The notes under the pieces were generated by a model. That model was not told where the DNA came from, ran no database searches, and worked only from the letters and a program-made list of their open reading frames with translations. Of a stretch of 12,629 nt of DNA, positions 8,080 through 12,629 are shown in pieces; the stretch's first letter is position 1, and every line of letters starts with the position of its first letter. Location of the stretch: positions 1 to 12,629 of the forward strand of contig JASLMY010000034.1 of assembly GCA_030746295.1 (NCBI GenBank), given 5' to 3'. The position numbers and the translations under genes were made by a program. The DNA is from Alphaproteobacteria bacterium (lineage in GTDB: Bacteria; Pseudomonadota; Alphaproteobacteria; GCA-2731375).

Positions 8080-9176
8080 CGACCCGCCAGCAGCTCGGCT
8101 ACTGGCTGGCGACGCTCGTCGTCTCCCTCGTCGCCCTCTATCTCCTGCGCGGCATCCTGTTGCCCTTCATCGCCGGGGCGGCAGTCGCCTATTTCCTCGA
8201 TCCCGCGACCGATCGCCTCGAGACCTGGCGCCTGCCACGCAGCTTGGCCTCGGCCATCATGCTGACGCTCTTCTTCGTCCTGGCGCTGCTGGCGGCATTG
8301 CTGATCGTGCCGGTGCTGCAGCGGCAAGTCGTCGGCCTGGCGCAGCATATGCCGAACTACCTCGCCCAACTCAGGGACAACGCGCTACCCGCGGTGATCG
8401 AGCTCGCGCAAGCCTTCGGCATCGACTACCAAGCCGACGACTTGCGCCAGACGATGGGCGATCTGGCGACCGACGCTGTCGGCTTCTTCGGCCGATTGCT
8501 CAAGGGCGTCTGGGCCGGCGGCCTCGCCGTCGTCAACGTCCTCTCGCTGCTCTTCATCACCCCGATCGTCGCCTTCTATCTGCTGCGCGACTGGGACCTG
8601 ATGACGGCGCGTCTCGACACCTGGCTGCCGCGCCAACACGGCGGAACCATCCGCCAGCTGCTCACCGAGATCGACGGCGTCATGGCCGGCTTCGTCCGCG
8701 GCCAGGGCACGGTCTGTCTCATTCTCGGCACCTTCTACGCGCTCGCCCTGACGCTCGCCGGCCTCGATTTCGGCTTGATCATAGGGATCATCGCCGGGCT
8801 GGTGTCGTTCATTCCCTTCGTCGGCGCCATCGTCGGGCTCGTGCTGTCGCTGACCCAGGCGCTGATGCAGTTCTGGCCCGATTTCATACAGATCGGCATC
8901 GTCGTCGCGATCTTCGTCGCCGGCCAGTTCCTGGAGGGCAATTTCCTGACGCCGCGCCTCTTGGGAGACCGGGTCGGCCTGCATCCGGTCTGGGTCATGT
9001 TCGGCCTGTTGGCGGGGGGCACGCTCTTCGGCTTCGTCGGTGTCCTGATCGCGGTGCCGGTGACGGCGGCGATCGGGGTCGTAAGCCGCTTCTTTCACGA
9101 CCGCTACATGCAGAGCCGGCTCTACCTCGGCCCCGACGGCGATGCGAACGCCGACAGCGATCCAGACAGCGAATGA
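8076..9176 (+). CDS. AI-2E family / PerM-like membrane protein
   Basis: Polytopic inner-membrane protein of the AI-2E exporter (PerM/TqsA) superfamily, 366 residues. Spans are visible at the N-terminus (about 9-40), around 60-84 and 151-170, and in a C-terminal block with FIPFVGAIVGLVLSLTQALM and FLEGNFLTPRLLGDRVGLHP, the most conserved region of the family. The hydrophilic stretch between spans 3 and 4 (about 85-150) is also typical. The start is GTG at 8076 with GGAGAAC a few bases upstream, overlapping the previous stop as GTGA. Members have been linked to autoinducer-2 export or ion/proton antiport, but this PerM-type lineage next to hdaA has no settled substrate. The C-terminus ends in an acidic tail (DGDANADSDPDSE). 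Confidence 0.87.
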   Translation: MTTRQQLGYWLATLVVSLVALYLLRGILLPFIAGAAVAYFLDPATDRLETWRLPRSLASAIMLTLFFVLALLAALLIVPVLQRQVVGLAQHMPNYLAQLRDNALPAVIELAQAFGIDYQADDLRQTMGDLATDAVGFFGRLLKGVWAGGLAVVNVLSLLFITPIVAFYLLRDWDLMTARLDTWLPRQHGGTIRQLLTEIDGVMAGFVRGQGTVCLILGTFYALALTLAGLDFGLIIGIIAGLVSFIPFVGAIVGLVLSLTQALMQFWPDFIQIGIVVAIFVAGQFLEGNFLTPRLLGDRVGLHPVWVMFGLLAGGTLFGFVGVLIAVPVTAAIGVVSRFFHDRYMQSRLYLGPDGDANADSDPDSE

Positions 9177-9865
9177 TGCCGCGCCAGCTCGCCTTCGCGC
9201 TTCCCGTCCGGCCGGCGCTCGGGCGCGAGGATTTCCTGGTCGCCGCCTGCAACGCCGACGCCGTCGCCTGGCTCGACCGTTGGCCAGGCTGGCCGGGAAG
9301 CATACTGGTGGTGCACGGGCCGGCCGGCTCGGGCAAGAGCCACCTGGCGAAAGTTTGGCAAGGCGCCAGCGGCGCCCGCGAGATCGCGCCGGACGATTTG
9401 GCCGAGCTGTCCCGCCTCGGCCCGGCGCCCGGCTGTTCGGTGCTGCTCGACGACGCCGACCGCGATCTCGACGCGGCGGCCGAGCACGCCCTCCTGCACT
9501 TGGTGAACTACGTCCGCGAGGGCGGCGGCAGCTTGCTGCTGACCGGTCGAGATGCGCCGGCGCGTTGGCCGCTCCGCCTGCCCGACCTGGCCTCTAGGCT
9601 GAACGCGGCGGCCAGCGCCGGTATCGGCGCGCCGGACGATCCCCTGCTGGCGGCGATCTTGAGCAAGCTCTTCCACGACCGGCAGGTGCAGGTGGGCGCG
9701 GAGGTGATATCCTACCTGCTGAGTCGCATCGAGCGTTCCTTCGCCGCCGCCCGAACGGTCGCCGAGCGCCTCGATGCCGCCGCCCTCGGTGCCAAGCGGC
9801 CGATCACGGTGCCACTTGCCCGCCGGGTCCTCGAGGAACTGCAGGAGCGGACCAAGGCCCGATGA
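9173..9865 (+). CDS. hdaA: HdaA-type DnaA regulatory ATPase
   Basis: DnaA-like AAA+ protein that, bound to the replication clamp, promotes ATP hydrolysis by DnaA and so limits re-initiation. The product is 230 residues, the usual size. A clamp-binding motif QLAFALP sits at residues 5-11. Walker A is GPAGSGKS (49-56), Walker B is VLLDDAD (90-96), sensor 1 is LLLTGRD (121-127), and the arginine-finger region is RLPDLASRL (135-143). Sensor II lies in RSFAAARTVAERLDAAAL (188-205). There is no C-terminal DNA-binding domain, which separates it from DnaA. The ATG at 9173 overlaps the upstream stop (ATGATG); the ATG at 9176 is equally possible. The name rests on the domain layout and the gene order. 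Confidence 0.9.
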   Translation: MMPRQLAFALPVRPALGREDFLVAACNADAVAWLDRWPGWPGSILVVHGPAGSGKSHLAKVWQGASGAREIAPDDLAELSRLGPAPGCSVLLDDADRDLDAAAEHALLHLVNYVREGGGSLLLTGRDAPARWPLRLPDLASRLNAAASAGIGAPDDPLLAAILSKLFHDRQVQVGAEVISYLLSRIERSFAAARTVAERLDAAALGAKRPITVPLARRVLEELQERTKAR

Positions 9866-9972
9866 GCGCCACCGGCCAAAGCCGAGCCAGCGGCCGGGCG
9901 CCGCGTGGCCCAGACGCGTGCCATCCGCCCTCTGGTCGGCGGCGGGCGGGACTCCGCTCGGTCCGACCATGA
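9862..9972 (+). other. 36-codon open frame bridging hdaA and ppx; possible ppk scar
   Basis: The gap between hdaA and ppx contains one small open frame that overlaps the hdaA stop as ATGA (9862-9865) and the ppx start as ATGA (9969-9972). The product begins MSATGQSRASGRAPRG and ends LRSVRP, rich in Arg, Gly, Ala and Pro, with no recognised domain. Many alphaproteobacteria carry polyphosphate kinase ppk1 at this spot, so this may be the fused two ends of a deleted ppk. It may also be a short coupling peptide, or chance in GC-rich DNA. The matching 4-base overlaps at both ends and at all upstream junctions are the only real support. Confidence 0.3.
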
Positions 9973-11480
9973 CGATGCAAGTCGATTCCGAGGATCCCGC
10001 CGCGGCACGCTTCGATCCCAACGCTTCGGATCGTGTGGCGGTCCTCGACGTCGGCTCGAATTCGGTTCGGATGGTGGTCTATGCGCCGCCGGCGCGGGCC
10101 CCGATCCCGATCTTCAACGAGAAGGTGCTGTGCGGCCTAGGCCGCGACTTCGGTCGCACCGGGCGACTCGATCCCGAAGGCCGGACGCGGGCGCTGGAGT
10201 CGCTCCGGCGCTTCGCCCGAATTGCCGAGGCGATGTCGGTCCGGCGCGTCGATGCCGTCGCCACCGCGGCGGTACGCGAGGCCGACGACGGCGCAGCCTT
10301 CGTCGCCGAGGCCCGGGATAGCTGCGGCATCGACATCCGGGTGCTCGACGGCGCCGAGGAAGCCCGCCTCTCGGCACTCGGCGTCCTCGCCGGCACGCCG
10401 GGCGCCGAAGGCCTGATGGGCGACCTCGGCGGCGGCAGCCTGGAGCTGGTGGAATTGACCGGGCGCGACAGCGGCCAGGGCGTGACCTTGCCGCTCGGCT
10501 CGTTGCGCCTCTCGCCGCTGGGCGACGACGCGATGCCGGAGATCGATGCAGCGCTCGGCGGCGTGCCTTGGCTCGACGCCCACGCCGGCGGCAACCTCTT
10601 CCTGGTCGGCGGCGCCTGGCGTGCGCTCGCCCGCATCGATGCCCGGCGTCTCGACTATCCGTTGAGAGTGCTGCATGGCTACGCCGTCGCGAGGCGGCAT
10701 CTCTTGGATTTGGCGACTACCGTTGCCGGCCTCGGACCGGCGAGCCTGGAGCGCATCAAGGGCGTCTCGCGCGAGCGCCTCGCCGATCTGCCCGCCGCAG
10801 CCCGGGTGTTGATCCGACTGCTCGCCGCGTGCCGTCCCAAGCGGGTCGTATTCTCCGCCTACGGCTTGCGGGAAGGTCTGCTTTTCGAGCGCCTGTCCGC
10901 CGCCGAAAAGCGACAGGACCCGCTGCTCGTCGCCTGCCGAGCGATCGCCCGGCAGAACGCCCGGTTCGCCGATCAGGCCGACGCCCTCGTCGCCTGGACC
11001 GCGCCACTGTTCGGGGACGAAACGACGACGGCGGGCCGACTTCGCGAGGCGGCAGCGCTATTGAGCGACATCGGCTGGCAGGTCCACCCCGACTACCGCC
11101 CCGAGCAAGCCTTTCTCGAGGTTGTTCGAGGCCCCTATGTCGGCCTCGATCACAACGAGCGGGCCCGGTTGGCGTTGATGGTCCGCGCCCGTTACACGGG
11201 CCGCGCCGAGGATGCGCAGGTGCGCGCCGTCGCCGCCCTGTTGAGCGAGGCCCAGGCCTTGGAGGCGAGACGCGTCGGGCAATCGCTGCGATTGGGATTG
11301 ACGATATCGGGCGGCGTGCCCGAGCTCTTGTCCGCCACCCGCCTCTCCATCGGCCGGAAACGCCTCCGCCTACATGTGCGGTCCGAGCAGGCCGCGCTCG
11401 CTGGCCTCGTGGTGCGAAAGCGCCTCGAGGCGCTGGCCGACACGATGGGACGTGACGGCGAGGTCGTGATCGGGGATTGA
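9969..11480 (+). CDS. ppx: Ppx/GppA family phosphatase (exopolyphosphatase-type)
   Basis: Cytoplasmic enzyme of the sugar kinase/actin-fold Ppx/GppA family, which removes terminal phosphate from polyphosphate or from pppGpp. The product is 503 residues. The first phosphate loop is LDVGSNSVR (26-34). The catalytic glutamate region is VLDGAEEARLSALGV (125-139), with E130/E131. The second phosphate loop is GDLGGGSLEL (151-160). The long C-terminal half (about 310-503) matches the helical extension found in Ppx proteins. I chose the ATG at 9969, which puts the conserved DVGSNS near residue 27; ATG 9975 is an alternative and there is no strong ribosome site. No ppk is present next to it, so a polyphosphate role is less sure than usual and a (p)ppGpp role remains possible. 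Confidence 0.85.
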   Translation: MTMQVDSEDPAAARFDPNASDRVAVLDVGSNSVRMVVYAPPARAPIPIFNEKVLCGLGRDFGRTGRLDPEGRTRALESLRRFARIAEAMSVRRVDAVATAAVREADDGAAFVAEARDSCGIDIRVLDGAEEARLSALGVLAGTPGAEGLMGDLGGGSLELVELTGRDSGQGVTLPLGSLRLSPLGDDAMPEIDAALGGVPWLDAHAGGNLFLVGGAWRALARIDARRLDYPLRVLHGYAVARRHLLDLATTVAGLGPASLERIKGVSRERLADLPAAARVLIRLLAACRPKRVVFSAYGLREGLLFERLSAAEKRQDPLLVACRAIARQNARFADQADALVAWTAPLFGDETTTAGRLREAAALLSDIGWQVHPDYRPEQAFLEVVRGPYVGLDHNERARLALMVRARYTGRAEDAQVRAVAALLSEAQALEARRVGQSLRLGLTISGGVPELLSATRLSIGRKRLRLHVRSEQAALAGLVVRKRLEALADTMGRDGEVVIGD

Positions 11481-11534
11481 GGGCGGCTTTGAGCCGTGCG
11501 CTCCGAGGCGATCGTGACGGACGGCGCCCCGGCT
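11481..11534. terminator. Gap between convergent ppx and rnd with weak hairpin
   Basis: This 54-base gap separates two converging genes. A perfect 5-base-pair hairpin CGGCT-TTG-AGCCG lies at 11484-11496. GAGCCG (11491-11496) can alternatively pair with CGGCTC at 11530-11535, which covers the rnd end. There is no T-run on either strand, so if it stops transcription it is not a standard intrinsic terminator. Confidence 0.3.
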
Positions 11535-12629
11535 CTAATCGGAATCCGCCAACGTTACCGTCGCCAACCGGCGCCCACTTACCGTCAGCGCCAGGCGGCC
11601 GTGCTTCAGGGCCAGTGCCTCGTCGCCGAAGATCTTTCGGCGCCAGCCCTTGAGGGCGGCGACGTCAGCCGCGTCGTCGGCGGCGATCCGCTCCAGGTCG
11701 GCAACCGTGGCGATCAGCTTCTGGGCGACGCCGTGCTTCTCGGAGACGGCCTTCAAAAGCACCTTCAAGAGGTCGACCACGGGGCCGATGTCGCGCGGCA
11801 ACCGGTTCGCCGGCGCGAGGGTCGGCAAGGCCCCCTCGGGCATGGCCAACGCTTCCTCGATCGTCTTCAAGAGCGCCTCTGCCACCGCACCGCGCTTCAA
11901 TTCCTTGGGCAGGCCGCGGATCTCGCCCAAGGCCTGCAACGAGGTCGGCTGCTCGCTGGCGAGCTGCTGCACCACCTCGTCTCGCAGAATTCGGTTCCGC
12001 GGCACGTCGCGGGTCTGGGCCCGCTCCTCGCGCCACGCCGCGACGGCCTTCAAAACCGCCAGATAGCGCGGCGCGCGATGGCGGATCTTCAATCTCCGCC
12101 AGGCTTCGTCGACATCCATCTGGTAGGTGCCGGGGTCGGTCAGGATCGCCATCTCCTCGTCGAGCCAGCCCGAGCGGCCGCTGGATTCGAGCTGCCGGCT
12201 CAAGCTGTCGTAGACGGTCCTGAGATGGGTGACGTCGGCCAGCGCGTAGGAGAGCTGTCGTTCTTTCAGCGGTCGGCGGGCCCAGTCGGTGTATTGCGAG
12301 GCCTTGTCAATCTGGGCCTTGGCGATCTTGTTGACCAGGGTCTCGTAGCCGACGCTGTCGCCGTAGCCCGCCACCATGGCCGCGAGCTGGGTGTCGAAGA
12401 TCGGACCGGGAACCTCGCCCATCTGATGGTAGAAGATCTCCAGGTCCTGGCGGGCGGCGTGAAAGACCTTGGTCACACGCGAATCGCGCAGCACCTCAAA
12501 GATCGGCGTGAGGTCAATGCCGTCGGCCAGCGGGTCGACGGCGCGGGCCTCTTCCGGCGTGGCGAATTGCAGCAGGCAGAGCTTGGGCCAGAAGGTGCGA
12601 TCGCGAAGGAACTCGGTATCGACGGTGAT
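11535..12629 (-). CDS. rnd: Ribonuclease D, N-terminus cut by window edge
   Basis: 3'-to-5' exoribonuclease of the DEDDy type that trims tRNA and other stable RNA precursors. The visible 364 codons run from the window edge to a TAG stop at 11535-11537. Relatives are about 385 residues, so roughly 20 N-terminal residues are missing. Counting from the edge, exonuclease motif I is VDTEF (D4, E6), motif II is HAARQDLEIF (D62) and motif III is YALAD (Y128, D132), so the catalytic set is complete. An HRDC domain follows at about 175-255 (RHRAPRYLAVLKAVAAWREE). A GTG at 12494 opens a shorter frame but would drop motif I, so it is not the true start. It converges with ppx, as is common in alphaproteobacteria. 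Confidence 0.94.
   Translation of the reverse strand: MTVDTEFLRDRTFWPKLCLLQFATPEEARAVDPLADGIDLTPIFEVLRDSRVTKVFHAARQDLEIFYHQMGEVPGPIFDTQLAAMVAGYGDSVGYETLVNKIAKAQIDKASQYTDWARRPLKERQLSYALADVTHLRTVYDSLSRQLESSGRSGWLDEEMAILTDPGTYQMDVDEAWRRLKIRHRAPRYLAVLKAVAAWREERAQTRDVPRNRILRDEVVQQLASEQPTSLQALGEIRGLPKELKRGAVAEALLKTIEEALAMPEGALPTLAPANRLPRDIGPVVDLLKVLLKAVSEKHGVAQKLIATVADLERIAADDAADVAALKGWRRKIFGDEALALKHGRLALTVSGRRLATVTLADSD

Overview
This is a GC-rich stretch of bacterial chromosome. The genes are close-packed, several stop/start codons overlap, and the order is housekeeping rather than mobile. It most resembles an alphaproteobacterium, probably Rhodospirillales-like. The grounds are a plant/alphaproteobacterial type glutathione reductase (GGTCVIRGCIPKK), an HdaA-type DnaA regulator downstream of a DUF2066 gene, and an RNase D converging on a Ppx/GppA gene. 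No rRNA, tRNA, CRISPR array, insertion sequence or phage gene was seen.

Layout. (1) Bases 1-1285, minus: gor, with its C-terminal end outside the window. (2) 1286-1460: divergent control region. (3) 1461-3341, plus: cbtB, cbtA (cobalt uptake) and a TauD/TfdA-type Fe(II)/2-oxoglutarate dioxygenase, tightly spaced and probably one operon. (4) 3352-6324, minus: purM, purN and an MFS transporter (listed in transcription order); purM/purN catalyse the AIR and GAR-formylation steps of purine synthesis. (5) 6325-6415: short divergent control region. (6) 6416-11480, plus: a DUF2066 exported protein, a CDP-alcohol phosphatidyltransferase, an AI-2E/PerM-type membrane protein, hdaA and a Ppx/GppA phosphatase. 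(7) 11535-12629, minus: rnd (RNase D), whose first codons lie beyond the window.

The two most notable points concern gene boundaries. First, purM has no ATG, GTG or TTG at a position that would give a full-length protein. The reading frame is open upstream of the conserved N-terminus, and the natural start position carries ATC. Second, every junction from DUF2066 to hdaA is a 4-base GTGA/ATGA overlap. The gap between hdaA and ppx, where many alphaproteobacteria carry ppk1, holds only a 36-codon open frame joined to both neighbours by ATGA overlaps. This may be a scar of a deleted ppk or a small linking peptide.

The window is mostly core metabolism and I see no clear new multi-gene system. 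The items worth following up are the purM start, the hdaA-ppx junction, the dioxygenase linked to the cobalt transporter, and the palindromes in the two divergent promoter regions.
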